Notes: generated by a model from the sequence alone, not told the origin. A stretch of 53,294 bases of DNA from Eggerthella sp. (GCA_030540085.1 JAUNWY010000009.1:1-53294), one strand, 5' to 3'. Shown: positions 20,593-31,923, numbered from the stretch's first letter. Made by a program: numbers and translations.

Positions 20593-23387
20593 TATTTCTT
20601 CCTCCTGTAACGGATAGGCTCAGAATTGCCGGCTTTCTTGGCTTTCTTCTGCTTAGAACTTTCGTTCTTGTTGGCTTCCTTATCTACCACAGTTTCCTCG
20701 ATGGAATCAACCGTAGCAACAGGCTGCGCTGCTTCCACCGTGCCAGCGGCAAGAAGCGGTGTGGAAGCAAACGAGAAGCGGGTGATGTCGGTGCCGTACT
20801 TCTTCACCAACTTGGCATTCTTGGGCTCGCGAGACTTCCACATCGCGAAGAGCGGCGTTGCAACCGCGATAGAAGAATAAGAACCCGCAATCAGACCAAC
20901 CGACATGGCGAAGGCGAAGTCTTTCAGCGTTTCGCCACCGAAAAGCAACATGCCCAGAACAGGAACGAACGAAGTGAGCGTGGTGTTGATCGAGCGGATA
21001 AACACCTGATTCAGCGAGTGGTTCGCCATAGACATGAAGGTGCACTTTACATCGGACTCCTTCATGTTGTCGTTGATGCGGTGGAACACAACAACCGTGT
21101 CATACAGCGAGTAGCCCAAAATGGTAAGTAGGGCCGCCACCGTGTTAGGCGTAACCTCGCGACCAACCAACGCATAAACGCCAACCACGATAATCAAGTC
21201 GTGCAGCAATGCAACAACCGCCATCAAGCCCATCTTGTATTCGAAGCGAACCGCGATGTAAGCGATGATCAGAAGCAGCGAAACAACAAATGCGATGAGG
21301 GAAGATTGGATCACGCTCTGACCCCAGTCGGGTCCAACCGTGTTTACCTCATAGCTATCGGTGCTCAGGTTGAGCGTGTCGACCACTTTCGCTGCCGTGG
21401 TTGCAGCAGATTCGGCAGACGTGGTGGTGGTGCGAACCAGGAAGCCATCGGAACCATCAGAATTGGTGGTCTGAACAACGGCGTCGGGCTCGCCCGCCTC
21501 AGCGAAGGCCGCACGCATATCTTCGATGGAGGTGTCGCCCGTATTGTGGAATGCGATAGATGTACCACCCACAAACTCAATACCGAACTGAAGGCCGCGG
21601 GCGCCTACGACCACAAACGACAGAACAACAAGCGCAGCCGAAATGCAAAGGAGCACCTTGCGCGCACCCATGAAGTTGATGTCGCGCTTAATAAAGCGAC
21701 CCTTCAATTCGTCGAGCGTCTTGTGCGCAACGGACCTCTTTTCCTCCATTGCCTCGGCGGAAGGATGGGCAACCGTTCCCGTCTGTTCGCCACGAAGCTC
21801 GGCATAGACCGGCGCTGCTTCCTGACAGTCGCGCACACCCCAGAAACCAGGATGCTTGGTGATAACGTGCGGAGCAAGAAGGCGGATGAGCGGAGCCTTC
21901 AGCAGCAGCATCATAACGATATCGCACGCAATACCCAGCGCCAGCGTAAGGCCAAAGCCCTTAACGCTTGCAGAAGCCAGGAAGAACAGGGTGAGGGCCG
22001 AAACCAGCGAAACCAAGTCGGCGTCGATGGAGGTTTCGATGCCATGACGAACACCCGTGATAGAAGCCGCACGAACGCTTCTGCCCATTCGGATTTCCTC
22101 GCGGAAACGCTCCAATACCAGAATCGAGGAGTCGGCAGCCATACCGATGGTAAGGACGATGCCCGCAATACCCGCCAGCGAAAGCGAGAACAGGCCGAAT
22201 GCCGAAAGCGTAGCCAAAAGGCCAAGGTAGAGCACGGCAAACACAGCCATAGCAGCAGCGGTGAGCAAACCCAAGCCGTGATAGAAGAACAGCAGGTACA
22301 GCATAACCAGGGCAAGACCCAGAATGGCAACGATCAGACCGCTGTTGAGAGCGTCCTGGCCAAGCGTAGGACCTACCACCTGGCTCTGCTCGTAGTGGAA
22401 GCTTACCGGCAACGAACCGCTTTCGAGAACCGTCTGCAAAGACTGCGCCTCTTCAAGCGTGTAATTACCTGTGATGGAAACCTGACCACCTGTGATTTCC
22501 GACTGAACCGCAGGAGCGGACTGGATCTGGCCGTCCAGGATAATGACAATCTGACCATTGGTGGGAGCAAGATCGCGCGTTGCATCGGCAAACGCCTGAG
22601 TGCCAGCGGAATCGAGCGAGATGTTAACCGCGTAGTACTGGCTGGTTTCAGATGCCTTGTCTACCGTAACACGCGTGATGTTTTCACCCGTGATGAGGGG
22701 CGTATAGGTGCCTGGGTCAACGCTGCGATACGTTGTCTTGCCAGTCTTGAAGGAATTGCCGAAATCGTCGGTAACCGAACTTTGCTGCATGTAGGTGCCG
22801 TTCTTGATGGCAGCCTGATCGTCAGCTTCAGTGAAAGAATCAGCGCGAGCGAATTCCAGCTTGCCCGTTTTGCCGATGGTGGCAAGGGCTGTTTCGGGAT
22901 CAGAGAGACCCGGGATCTGGACCAGGATTTGATCGTTGCCCTGAACCTGAACCGTTGCCTCAGATGCGCCCAAGGCATTAACGCGCGATTCAATGATGGC
23001 GCGAGACTTCTCCATGTCTTCCTTGGTAACGTCTTCGCCATCGGTGCTCTGCGCAGAAAGAACTACCGAGAGACCGCCCTGAATATCCAGGCCCTGATTG
23101 ATCTTTTCATTCGGGGGCGTGAACATGAACACCGAGCCGATTACCAGAATGGTTGCCGCAATAAGAAGCCATATGTTGCGACGGTTCTTGTTACCGCCCG
23201 TGCGCTTGTTGCGCTCCTTCTGACGCTGGGAATTCTTCTTCTGGGCTTCCTTTGCGCGGGCCTTGCGACGCTTTTCGCGTTCCTTGGCACGCTGCTTTTC
23301 TTCGGCCGTAAGCTTCTTCGCTTCCTTGGAAGATGCCGTGGCTTCTTTTTCCTCGTCCAATTCGTTTTCCTTGGGTTGGTCGACCAT
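20592..23387 (-). CDS. secDF: SecDF, fused protein-export accessory membrane protein
   Basis: RND-superfamily membrane protein that uses the proton gradient to help pull proteins out of the SecYEG channel. SecD and SecF are one chain of 931 residues. The SecD half has KINQGLDIQGGLSVVLSA at about 90, the P1 extracytoplasmic domain, and membrane segments from SGLIVAILGLALVMLYLLFF onward. The SecF half begins near residue 570 and carries FGIEFVGGTSIAF. The first 60 or so residues are a cytoplasmic, highly charged Lys/Arg/Glu tract with coiled-coil character. Start ATG at 23387 behind AGAAGGA; an upstream in-frame start at 23459 lacks a good site. The last part includes an Asn/Lys-rich tail. Confidence 0.95.
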   Translation of the reverse strand: MVDQPKENELDEEKEATASSKEAKKLTAEEKQRAKEREKRRKARAKEAQKKNSQRQKERNKRTGGNKNRRNIWLLIAATILVIGSVFMFTPPNEKINQGLDIQGGLSVVLSAQSTDGEDVTKEDMEKSRAIIESRVNALGASEATVQVQGNDQILVQIPGLSDPETALATIGKTGKLEFARADSFTEADDQAAIKNGTYMQQSSVTDDFGNSFKTGKTTYRSVDPGTYTPLITGENITRVTVDKASETSQYYAVNISLDSAGTQAFADATRDLAPTNGQIVIILDGQIQSAPAVQSEITGGQVSITGNYTLEEAQSLQTVLESGSLPVSFHYEQSQVVGPTLGQDALNSGLIVAILGLALVMLYLLFFYHGLGLLTAAAMAVFAVLYLGLLATLSAFGLFSLSLAGIAGIVLTIGMAADSSILVLERFREEIRMGRSVRAASITGVRHGIETSIDADLVSLVSALTLFFLASASVKGFGLTLALGIACDIVMMLLLKAPLIRLLAPHVITKHPGFWGVRDCQEAAPVYAELRGEQTGTVAHPSAEAMEEKRSVAHKTLDELKGRFIKRDINFMGARKVLLCISAALVVLSFVVVGARGLQFGIEFVGGTSIAFHNTGDTSIEDMRAAFAEAGEPDAVVQTTNSDGSDGFLVRTTTTSAESAATTAAKVVDTLNLSTDSYEVNTVGPDWGQSVIQSSLIAFVVSLLLIIAYIAVRFEYKMGLMAVVALLHDLIIVVGVYALVGREVTPNTVAALLTILGYSLYDTVVVFHRINDNMKESDVKCTFMSMANHSLNQVFIRSINTTLTSFVPVLGMLLFGGETLKDFAFAMSVGLIAGSYSSIAVATPLFAMWKSREPKNAKLVKKYGTDITRFSFASTPLLAAGTVEAAQPVATVDSIEETVVDKEANKNESSKQKKAKKAGNSEPIRYRRKK

Positions 23388-23597
23388 AGTAGTCCTTCTG
23401 ATTATCCTCTGAACAGCGCGCGAGCGCGCATGTGCATATCGGAAACATGATAGCGGCACACACGTTAACCCGATGTTATTTCTTCAATTTCGCCACTTTA
23501 TCGCACAAAAGCAGTCGTCGAAAGGGCAAGACCAATCATTGCGCAATCTTTTGCGAGTGAACAAAAGCAGACCCTCGGACACATGTGCCCAAAACGC

Positions 23598-23624
23598 GAA
23601 AATGGGGGCACCTCCCCCATTTTC
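23598..23624 (-). terminator. Intrinsic terminator after tgt
   Basis: An 11-base perfect stem (GAAAATGGGGG at 23598-23608 with CCCCCATTTTC at 23614-23624) and a five-base loop, 17 bases after the tgt stop. The following minus-strand sequence has only a moderate T content. Confidence 0.65.
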
Positions 23625-23641
23625 AAACCAGATGCGTGCCG

Positions 23642-25518
<1,877 letters not shown>

Positions 25519-25600
25519 TGTGGGCAATCCTTTCTCAAAGGTGCTCGAAAGTAATCAGGTGCTAGTATAGGTGACGCTGGAAGGAGCGTACGACGAACCT

Positions 25601-27298
25601 ATGAAATTACTACTTCACGCCTGTTGCGGCCCCTGCTCTCTGGAGCCGGTTCGGATACTGGCCGAAGCAGGCCATGATATAACCATCGCCTACCTCAATT
25701 CCAATATTGCGCCCGCATCCGAATACGAGCATCGCCTTGAAACGTTGCTGGAGTGGGCAAAAAACCAAGACATCCCCGCGATAGAAGGGCCCTACGAACC
25801 CGCTACCTGGCAAAACGCCATCAAGCAAAACTGGGATGGCACGCAAGAGAATCGAGCGGACCGTTGCCGCGCCTGCTATCGCATTCGCTTGGAAGAGCTT
25901 GCACGCTACGCATACGATCACGGATTCGAGGGCATTGGCACCACCCTCACCGTAAGCCCCTACCAATATATAGACATCATCAACGAAGAACTCGAACGCG
26001 CTGCTGCACCTTACGAGGGGTTGTCGGCGGTCTTCCAAGACTTCCGCGAATTCTATCCACAAGCAACCATACGTAGCCGCGAACTGGGCATGTATCGCCA
26101 GAACTATTGCGGCTGCGCTTATTCCGATGCCGAAGCTGCAGCTGAACGTGCCGAGCGCAAAGCCGCACGAAAAGCCGCCAAGGCAAAAGAGAAACGAGAG
26201 AAATTAATGAACATGCGTACCGACGATTTCGACTACGACTTGCCCGAAGAGCTTATCGCCCAGGAACCCGCCGCCGAGCGCGATGGCTGCCGCATGCTGG
26301 TTATGAAACGCCAGAACGGCGCTCTTCATGATGAGATCTTCCGCGACATCATCAACCATTTGAAGCCAGGCGACCTGATCGTAGCCAATGAAACCCGCGT
26401 CATGCCCGCTCGCCTCCTGGGAACCAAGCGCAACACCGGCGGCCAAGCAGAGGTGTTCCTGCTGCGCGAGCGTTTCGACGTTGAGCCCAAACACGACTCT
26501 TCGGCTATCTGGGAAGTGCTGGTGCGCCCCGGCAAGCGCCTGAAGCCTGGTACGGGCGCCATGGTCGATTTCTCCGACAAGGAAGGCACGGTAGTGCTTT
26601 CCGCCGAGATCATCGACTGGGTCGAAAACGCTGAAAAGGGCGAACGCTTGGCACGCCTCACCACCACCCTGCCCTCTCTCGACGAAGCGTTGCACCGTGC
26701 CGGCCATACGCCCCTGCCGCCCTACATCAAAAACTATGCGGGCGACGAAGAGCTGTATCAGACAGTGTTCTCGCGAGAGGAGCGCAGTGCTGCCGCGCCC
26801 ACCGCAGGCCTTCACTTCACGCCCGAGCTCATTGAGCGCATCAAGGCGAAGGGTGTCGATTGGGAAACCGTGCATCTGGAGGTTGGCCTGGACACCTTCC
26901 GCATCGTTGACGAGGAATTCCCGAAGGATCACCAGATCCACACCGAGCGCTACACCGTTCCCGAAAAAACCGTTGAAGCCATTAAGCGCACTAAGGCGAA
27001 CGGCGGTCGCGTAATCGCCATCGGAACCACTAGCGTTCGCAGCTTGGAGTCGGCATGGGATGCAGAAGCGGGCGAAGTCCTACCGCGCGACAGGGAGGCA
27101 ACCAGCCTCTTCATCCTTCCTGGTTACGAGTTCCATGTGGTCGACGCGATGGTGACCAACTTCCATGTGCCCCGCTCAACCCTGATGATGCTCGTAAGCG
27201 CATTCTCAAGCCGCGACAACATCATGAAGGCCTACCGTCACGCCATTAAGCACAAGTACCGCATGCTTTCCTTCGGCGACGCAATGTTCATTGAATAG
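25601..27298 (+). CDS. Fused QueH-QueA: epoxyqueuosine reductase plus tRNA ribosyltransferase-isomerase
   Basis: One frame encodes two queuosine enzymes in reverse pathway order. Residues about 1-180 are QueH (reduces epoxyqueuosine to queuosine). They carry the cysteine set of that iron-sulfur family: CCGPC (8, 9, 12), DRCRACY (89, 92) and CGC (170, 172). A charged Ala/Lys/Arg helical linker, about 182-202, follows. QueA begins near 203 (MNMRTDDFDYDLPEELIA) and fills about 363 residues, with DLIVANETRVMPARLLG, AAPTAGLHFTPELIER and the VTNFHVPRSTLMMLVSAF ending. QueA transfers the ribosyl moiety of S-adenosylmethionine to preQ1-tRNA. No stop separates the halves. The ATG at 26207 has GAGAG upstream and could start a separate QueA. 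The start at 25601 has AAGGAG 14 bases away; GTG at 25571 is an alternative. Confidence 0.92.
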   Translation: MKLLLHACCGPCSLEPVRILAEAGHDITIAYLNSNIAPASEYEHRLETLLEWAKNQDIPAIEGPYEPATWQNAIKQNWDGTQENRADRCRACYRIRLEELARYAYDHGFEGIGTTLTVSPYQYIDIINEELERAAAPYEGLSAVFQDFREFYPQATIRSRELGMYRQNYCGCAYSDAEAAAERAERKAARKAAKAKEKREKLMNMRTDDFDYDLPEELIAQEPAAERDGCRMLVMKRQNGALHDEIFRDIINHLKPGDLIVANETRVMPARLLGTKRNTGGQAEVFLLRERFDVEPKHDSSAIWEVLVRPGKRLKPGTGAMVDFSDKEGTVVLSAEIIDWVENAEKGERLARLTTTLPSLDEALHRAGHTPLPPYIKNYAGDEELYQTVFSREERSAAAPTAGLHFTPELIERIKAKGVDWETVHLEVGLDTFRIVDEEFPKDHQIHTERYTVPEKTVEAIKRTKANGGRVIAIGTTSVRSLESAWDAEAGEVLPRDREATSLFILPGYEFHVVDAMVTNFHVPRSTLMMLVSAFSSRDNIMKAYRHAIKHKYRMLSFGDAMFIE

Positions 27299-27302
27299 CA
27301 TC

Positions 27303-27338
27303 GAGGCCCCATCGTTTTTCTAAGCGATGGGGCCTCTT
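27303..27338 (+). terminator. Hairpin after queH-queA
   Basis: A 12-base perfect stem, GAGGCCCCATCG (27303-27314) with CGATGGGGCCTC (27325-27336), and a ten-base loop begin four bases after the stop. Only two T residues follow, so termination may be incomplete and some transcripts could continue into the NYN gene. Confidence 0.65.
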
Positions 27339-27488
27339 GACAACACGGCACCAAGCACAGTTCGCCTTCGCGTCAAACGCCGAAAACGCCCGGTGCCCCC
27401 CCGAGAGCCCTTGCAGCCCTCGCCAAAAATCCCACAAGGCACACGTATCCACTGCGAAAGGAGGCCGTTCGCAAAACGGACCCAAACA

Positions 27489-28427
27489 ATGGAAGATATG
27501 AAAATAGCCGTTCTCATCGATGCCGAGAACATCTCAAGCAAATACGCAAGCATCATCCTTCAGGAAGCATCCAGCATGGGCAACCTGATATACAAACGCA
27601 TTTACGGCAATTGGACCACGCCCGCGCTCAACACCTGGAAAAAGGAATTGCTCGACAACGCCATTCAACCAATCCAGCAGTACAGCAACACCGTAGGCAA
27701 GAATTCGTCGGATTCTGCCCTCATTATCGACGCGATGGACCTTCTGTATCAAAAGCGACTCGACGCCTTCTGCATTGTTTCGTCCGACAGCGACTTCACG
27801 CGCTTAGCTTCACGCCTGCGTGAATCGGAGATGTTCGTATTGGGCATGGGCGAGCAAAAAACGCCGCGCGCCTTCATTAGCGCTTGCAATAAGTTTGTCT
27901 ACCTCGATCTTCTGCACAAGGCAAGCACCAACGCCGCAAAGGGCAAAAAGACGAAAAACAACAAAAAGAAACAGAGCGACCAAGCTTCCCCTAAGCCCTC
28001 AAGGAACACAACCGAGACAGCTCCTTCGAAAGTCGGGGAATCCGCCAAAGCCCAACATCGCAACAGCGAAGAAAAGACCTCGCAGCATCAGCCCCAAATT
28101 GAGCAGAAAATCGCAGTCAAACAAGACCGCGATACCCATGTTGAGCACGAGCTCGCTGACGAGGACTTCAACGGACTCGATATCATCACCGTGGAAACTG
28201 CCCTGCGTGAAATCGCCGAAGAGTTCAGCGGCGATGATGGCTGGATCCTTTCCTCAAGCTTAGGAGCACGTCTTGCCAGACGCTTGCCCGACTTCGACAC
28301 ACGCAACTTCGGGTTTAAGAAGTTTGTGCCTTTCATTGAATCGCTCAGCTTCTTCGAAAGCAAAAGCGTAAAGGAGTCGGAGAACTCGAGCGTGAAAACC
28401 GTCTATTTCCGCCTCATAGAGGAATAA
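27489..28427 (+). CDS. NYN (PIN-like) domain protein with C-terminal OST-HTH/LOTUS domain
   Basis: Residues about 4-150 are a NYN/LabA-like PIN-fold domain, expected to be a metal-dependent ribonuclease. The acidic positions are visible in KIAVLIDAENIS, ALIIDAMDLLY and FCIVSSDSDFTRLASRL. A Lys/Ser-rich, low-complexity linker (about 155-225) follows, then a LOTUS-type winged helix near the end (VETALREIAEEFSGDDGW, FGFKKFVPFIESL), which is thought to bind RNA. 312 residues from the ATG at 27489. AAAGGAGG at 27457-27464 is 24 bases away, but a small hairpin between them (27465-27479) would shorten the distance. Its stop is only two bases from the stop of the convergent pdxR. RNA turnover or quality control is a reasonable guess. 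Confidence 0.82.
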   Translation: MEDMKIAVLIDAENISSKYASIILQEASSMGNLIYKRIYGNWTTPALNTWKKELLDNAIQPIQQYSNTVGKNSSDSALIIDAMDLLYQKRLDAFCIVSSDSDFTRLASRLRESEMFVLGMGEQKTPRAFISACNKFVYLDLLHKASTNAAKGKKTKNNKKKQSDQASPKPSRNTTETAPSKVGESAKAQHRNSEEKTSQHQPQIEQKIAVKQDRDTHVEHELADEDFNGLDIITVETALREIAEEFSGDDGWILSSSLGARLARRLPDFDTRNFGFKKFVPFIESLSFFESKSVKESENSSVKTVYFRLIEE

Positions 28428-28429
28428 GG

Positions 28430-30145
28430 CTACCGCGTTGCCTCGTCGGCGATGCGAACTGCATGCTCCAAGGCAGCTACCGCCGGCTCAACCGAATCCA
28501 ATTCAATACCGCCGAAGCTCACCAAAAAGCGCCGCACGGGGCCCCGCTCCGGTGCGGCGCTTTTGCTGTAAAACAGGGATAACGGCACGATGTGCACTCC
28601 CCTGCCTTTGGCGGCATCAACAAATTCCCGTTCCCAGCGGCTCTCCGCAGCAGGGCTGGCGGGTTGGCAGCAGTCCTTCGCGTTTTCAGTGGCAACATCA
28701 TCGAACCGATAACGCGTGGCATGCCCCTGCAGGGCCGATTTGCGTACTTCAGGCATTTTGGCATCGATGGATATGCCCATGATGAAATGGATGCCAGCAT
28801 CCTGCTCTTCGATGCTGACTCTTTCCGAAAAGGAACTGGCTTGAAAAGCGGAGACCAGAGCATCGCGCACCGAGCGATAGTAGGTACGCAACCTATTCAC
28901 ATGACGTTCATAGTCGCCGCTTTCGATAAAACGTGCCAAGGCCAGTTGATCGATAGCGCTGACGGTACAAGAGTAAAATCCCAGCTCACGCTTGAAACGG
29001 TCTGCCAGTGCGGGCGGCAGAACCAGATACCCGATACGAAACGCCGGTCCTAGGCTTTTCGTGAAAGTGTTGGCGTAAATCACCTTCCCCGTTGCATCGA
29101 TGCTTTGAAGCGAGAGAATAGGGCGTCCTGTAAGGCGGAACTCGCAATCGTAGTCGTCTTCGACAAGGTACCGATTATCCTTAGCGGACGCCCAACCCAA
29201 AAGCTCATAGCGGCGCCCGATCGAAGTCACAATGCCCGTAGGAAACTGATGCGATGGCATCAGATGCAAGACATCGGCACTCGACTCGACAACGGACGCC
29301 ATATCGATACCGTTTTCATCCAAGGGAATATGCGAAAGCTCAACGTTGTTCGCCTCATAGATTCGAGAGAGGCGCAAATACCCTGGGTCTTCAACCCCAT
29401 AGTGGAGATTGCGCCCCAGCAACTGAACGAGCCAGTTGTAGAGCACCTGGGAACCAGCCCCCACCACAATGCATTCGGGATCAACCTCCATGCCGCGAAA
29501 CCCACGAAGATGATCGGCGATAGCCTTACGCAAACGAAGGGCGCCAGCGAAGCCCGTTTCGCCCACCAGCATACGTTCTGATTCGCGCGTCAGGGCATCT
29601 CTCAACGATTTTGCCCATGCTGCATAGGGAAACATGCCCAAAGGCACCGATGAGCCCGTAAAATCAGCAAACACCGCTTCATCATTGAAGCCATTTCCAT
29701 CAGAGGAGCTCGCCAATGTCGCAGATTGCCCACCTGCGTCGATGCGGCCCTCGCGGGGCCGACCCGCCGCCGCCAACGAAGCATACGCCTGCGCCAAGCC
29801 CTCTTCGGGGAGCAGATCCCCATCGGCCGGATACGTCGTTCCCAACGAGGATGATCCGACACCAAGTAACGACGGTTTGTGGCCAGAAACAACGCCAGAA
29901 GAGTTCAGATCGCAGGCAAAATAGCCCCTTCGGGGTTCGGCCCTCAAATACCCTTCCGCAATCAACTGCGAATACGCACCTTCTACGGTAATCAGGCTCA
30001 CGCCCAAATGACGCGCAAAGCTACGCTTGGAGGGGAGCTTTTCCCCTGGCGCAATAACACCAGTTTCGATATCGGAGCGAATGCAGCGATAGAGATATTC
30101 GTACATGCTCAGTTCGCCCTTATTTGAAAACGAATAAGTAAGCAT
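28430..30145 (-). CDS. MocR-family regulator, probable PdxR
   Basis: GntR-type winged helix fused to an aminotransferase-like domain. The HTH is at residues about 14-78 ([21 protein letters not shown], then [14 protein letters not shown] and [12 protein letters not shown]). A long, poorly conserved linker spans about 80-160. The fold-type I domain has [15 protein letters not shown], the DYDCEFR segment and the PLP lysine in [13 protein letters not shown]. In family members known as PdxR, PLP binding controls the vitamin B6 genes. Here the gene is divergent from pdxS-pdxT, which supports that role. 571 residues, longer than the usual 450-500. A 13-base-pair hairpin lies inside its 3' coding part. 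Confidence 0.9.
   Translation of the reverse strand: MLTYSFSNKGELSMYEYLYRCIRSDIETGVIAPGEKLPSKRSFARHLGVSLITVEGAYSQLIAEGYLRAEPRRGYFACDLNSSGVVSGHKPSLLGVGSSSLGTTYPADGDLLPEEGLAQAYASLAAAGRPREGRIDAGGQSATLASSSDGNGFNDEAVFADFTGSSVPLGMFPYAAWAKSLRDALTRESERMLVGETGFAGALRLRKAIADHLRGFRGMEVDPECIVVGAGSQVLYNWLVQLLGRNLHYGVEDPGYLRLSRIYEANNVELSHIPLDENGIDMASVVESSADVLHLMPSHQFPTGIVTSIGRRYELLGWASAKDNRYLVEDDYDCEFRLTGRPILSLQSIDATGKVIYANTFTKSLGPAFRIGYLVLPPALADRFKRELGFYSCTVSAIDQLALARFIESGDYERHVNRLRTYYRSVRDALVSAFQASSFSERVSIEEQDAGIHFIMGISIDAKMPEVRKSALQGHATRYRFDDVATENAKDCCQPASPAAESRWEREFVDAAKGRGVHIVPLSLFYSKSAAPERGPVRRFLVSFGGIELDSVEPAVAALEHAVRIADEATR
28525..28564 (+). terminator. Terminator-like hairpin inside the pdxR coding region
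   Basis: A 13-base perfect stem, AAAAGCGCCGCAC (28525-28537) with GTGCGGCGCTTTT (28552-28564), and a 14-base GC-rich loop that can itself pair. The T-run on the plus strand sits about 100 bases after the NYN gene stop, so it could end that transcript. On the minus strand it also has a T-run and lies within codons for the pdxR C-terminus. Confidence 0.6.
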
Positions 30146-30188
30146 ATAAAGCTCTTTTCTGTTCCGACATCGATACTGATCTTATTTC

Positions 30189-30210
30189 ATCTGGTCATAA
30201 TCTGGTCATA
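30189..30210. promoter_or_regulatory. Tandem 11-base direct repeat, candidate PdxR operator
   Basis: ATCTGGTCATA occurs twice head-to-tail (30189-30199 and 30200-30210) in the 189-base divergent spacer between pdxR and pdxS. One helical turn between copies fits a dimeric MocR regulator, many of which bind direct repeats. A nearby segment, TACCAGTATTGGGTATACC, may contribute. No -35/-10 pair for either gene is clear enough to name. Confidence 0.5.
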
Positions 30211-30334
30211 CCATTATTACCAGTATTGGGTATACCTGCAATACCACAACGCTTCTACCCTTTCATTCGTCATCAAAAGCGACTCAACGTGCCAACAAGG
30301 CACGTCCGCATCAAACGATTCAAGGAGAACGAAC

Positions 30335-31225
30335 ATGGCAGAAGCGAATACCCCCGAAGAGCAGGTTAAACTGAACCGTCAGCTGGCACAGATGCTTAAA
30401 GGCGGCGTAATTATGGACGTAACCACGCCCGAGCAGGCACGAATCGCCGAAGAGGCGGGCGCCTGCGCAGTTATGGCGCTTGAGCGCATCCCTGCCGACA
30501 TCCGCGCAGCTGGTGGCGTCTCCCGCATGAGCGACCCTAAGATGATCAAGGGCATCCAGGAAGCCGTCTCCATCCCCGTTATGGCAAAATGCCGCATTGG
30601 CCATTTCGTCGAGGCCCAGCTGCTCGAAGCTATCGAGATTGACTACATCGACGAGTCCGAGGTGCTCTCGCCCGCCGATGACACCTACCACATTGACAAG
30701 ACCAAATTCTCGGTTCCCTTCGTATGCGGCGCACGCGACTTGGGCGAGGCTCTTCGCCGCATCGCCGAAGGCGCAACCATGATCCGCACCAAGGGCGAGC
30801 CCGGCACGGGCGACGTTATCCAGGCGGTTCGTCATATGCGCAAGATGAACCAGCAGATTCGTCACGTGGTTTCGCTTCGCGAAGACGAGCTCTTCGAAGA
30901 GGCAAAGCAGCTTGCCGTGCCCGTGGAGCTGGTTAAGTACGTACATGAAAATGGCAAGCTGCCTGTTGTTAACTTTGCTGCTGGCGGCGTAGCAACCCCT
31001 GCCGACGCAGCCCTCATGATGCAGCTGGGTGCCGAAGGCGTATTCGTTGGCTCCGGCATCTTCAAGTCGGGCAACCCCGCAAAGCGCGCGCAGGCAATTG
31101 TTAAGGCGGTAACCAATTACGCCGATGCAAAGCTCATCGCCGAACTCTCCGAAGACCTTGGCGAAGCCATGGTGGGCATTAACGCTGACGAGATCGAGCT
31201 GATCATGGAAGAGCGCGGTCGCTAA
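30335..31225 (+). CDS. pdxS: Pyridoxal 5'-phosphate synthase, PdxS subunit
   Basis: Lyase subunit of the two-protein PLP synthase: it joins ribose 5-phosphate, glyceraldehyde 3-phosphate and ammonia from PdxT. (beta/alpha)8 barrel with the family stretches [40 protein letters not shown] and [16 protein letters not shown] (Lys85 forms the substrate Schiff base). It also has TKGEPGTGD and the end segment [16 protein letters not shown]. 296 residues, normal. Start ATG with AAGGAG seven to eight bases upstream. Divergent from pdxR and coupled to pdxT by TAATG. Confidence 0.97.
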   Translation: MAEANTPEEQVKLNRQLAQMLKGGVIMDVTTPEQARIAEEAGACAVMALERIPADIRAAGGVSRMSDPKMIKGIQEAVSIPVMAKCRIGHFVEAQLLEAIEIDYIDESEVLSPADDTYHIDKTKFSVPFVCGARDLGEALRRIAEGATMIRTKGEPGTGDVIQAVRHMRKMNQQIRHVVSLREDELFEEAKQLAVPVELVKYVHENGKLPVVNFAAGGVATPADAALMMQLGAEGVFVGSGIFKSGNPAKRAQAIVKAVTNYADAKLIAELSEDLGEAMVGINADEIELIMEERGR

Positions 31226-31827
31226 TGACTGTTGCTATCCTGGCTCTTCAAGGGGCCTTTATCGAGCACAAGAAAAAGCTTGAGGCGCTTGGGGCCGAAT
31301 GCTTTGAAATCCGTCAGGCATCCGACTTGGAGCGTCCTTTCGATCGCTTGGTGCTTCCTGGCGGCGAGAGCACCACACAGGCAAAGCTCCTGCATGAACT
31401 TGGGCTGATAGATCCCTTGCGCAAACGCATCGAAGAAGGCATGCCAGTGCTGGCCACCTGCGCTGGCCTTATCCTTTTAGCCGAAACGGTAGACGGAACG
31501 GGTGACTTGGATAGCCTTAATCCCGCCGCCGCCAAAAACCGCCTACAGGTTAAGGGGTTTGGCACCATGCCTATCACCGTGCGCCGCAACGCTTACGGTC
31601 GCCAGTTGGGCAGCTTCCACACCTATGGTTCATTCGGCGAAATGGACAACGTCCCCATGACGTTTATTCGCGCTCCGTTCATCACGGAAGTCCATAAAGG
31701 ATGCAACGTCTTAGCAACCTGCGAAGGGAACATCGTGGCTGTGCAGTACGACAAGCAGCTGGGTATGGCGTTTCATCCCGAACTCGATGACGACAACCGC
31801 ATCCACGAACTGTTCCTTTCTTTGTAG
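31225..31827 (+). CDS. pdxT: Pyridoxal 5'-phosphate synthase, PdxT glutaminase subunit
   Basis: Class I glutamine amidotransferase that releases ammonia from glutamine and channels it to PdxS. The triad is visible: Cys79 in VLATCAGLILL, and His184 and Glu186 in AFHPELDDD. LPGGESTTQAKLL (residues about 45-57) is the family's oxyanion and contact segment. 200 residues, normal. The ATG uses the last base of the pdxS stop, so the two are produced together. Confidence 0.97.
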   Translation: MTVAILALQGAFIEHKKKLEALGAECFEIRQASDLERPFDRLVLPGGESTTQAKLLHELGLIDPLRKRIEEGMPVLATCAGLILLAETVDGTGDLDSLNPAAAKNRLQVKGFGTMPITVRRNAYGRQLGSFHTYGSFGEMDNVPMTFIRAPFITEVHKGCNVLATCEGNIVAVQYDKQLGMAFHPELDDDNRIHELFLSL

Positions 31828-31858
31828 CCTCAAAGCTCAACGCACTTCCACAAATGCA

Positions 31859-31900
31859 AAAGCCCCTGCTTCAAGCGACCAAAGCTCGAAACAGGGGCTT
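31859..31900. terminator. Bidirectional terminator between pdxT and the feo locus
   Basis: AAGCCCCTG (31859-31867) pairs with CAGGGGCTT (31892-31900), with a 24-base loop that has a small inner pairing. The minus strand continues TTTTGC and the plus strand AATTCTT, so it can end both pdxST and the convergent feo transcript. Confidence 0.75.
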
Positions 31901-31923
31901 AATTCTTAACCGATAATTGGGAA

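Noticed and set aside
21201..23450. A 749-residue open frame opposite secDF, and similar long frames opposite prs, glmU, tgt and feoB
   Set aside because: Low-complexity, Arg/His/Asn-rich translations with no family resemblance; antisense shadows.
26207..27298. A separate queA gene rather than a fusion
   Set aside because: No stop codon lies between the QueH and QueA parts, and the linker is a regular charged helix. Internal initiation remains possible and is noted, but the primary reading is one gene.
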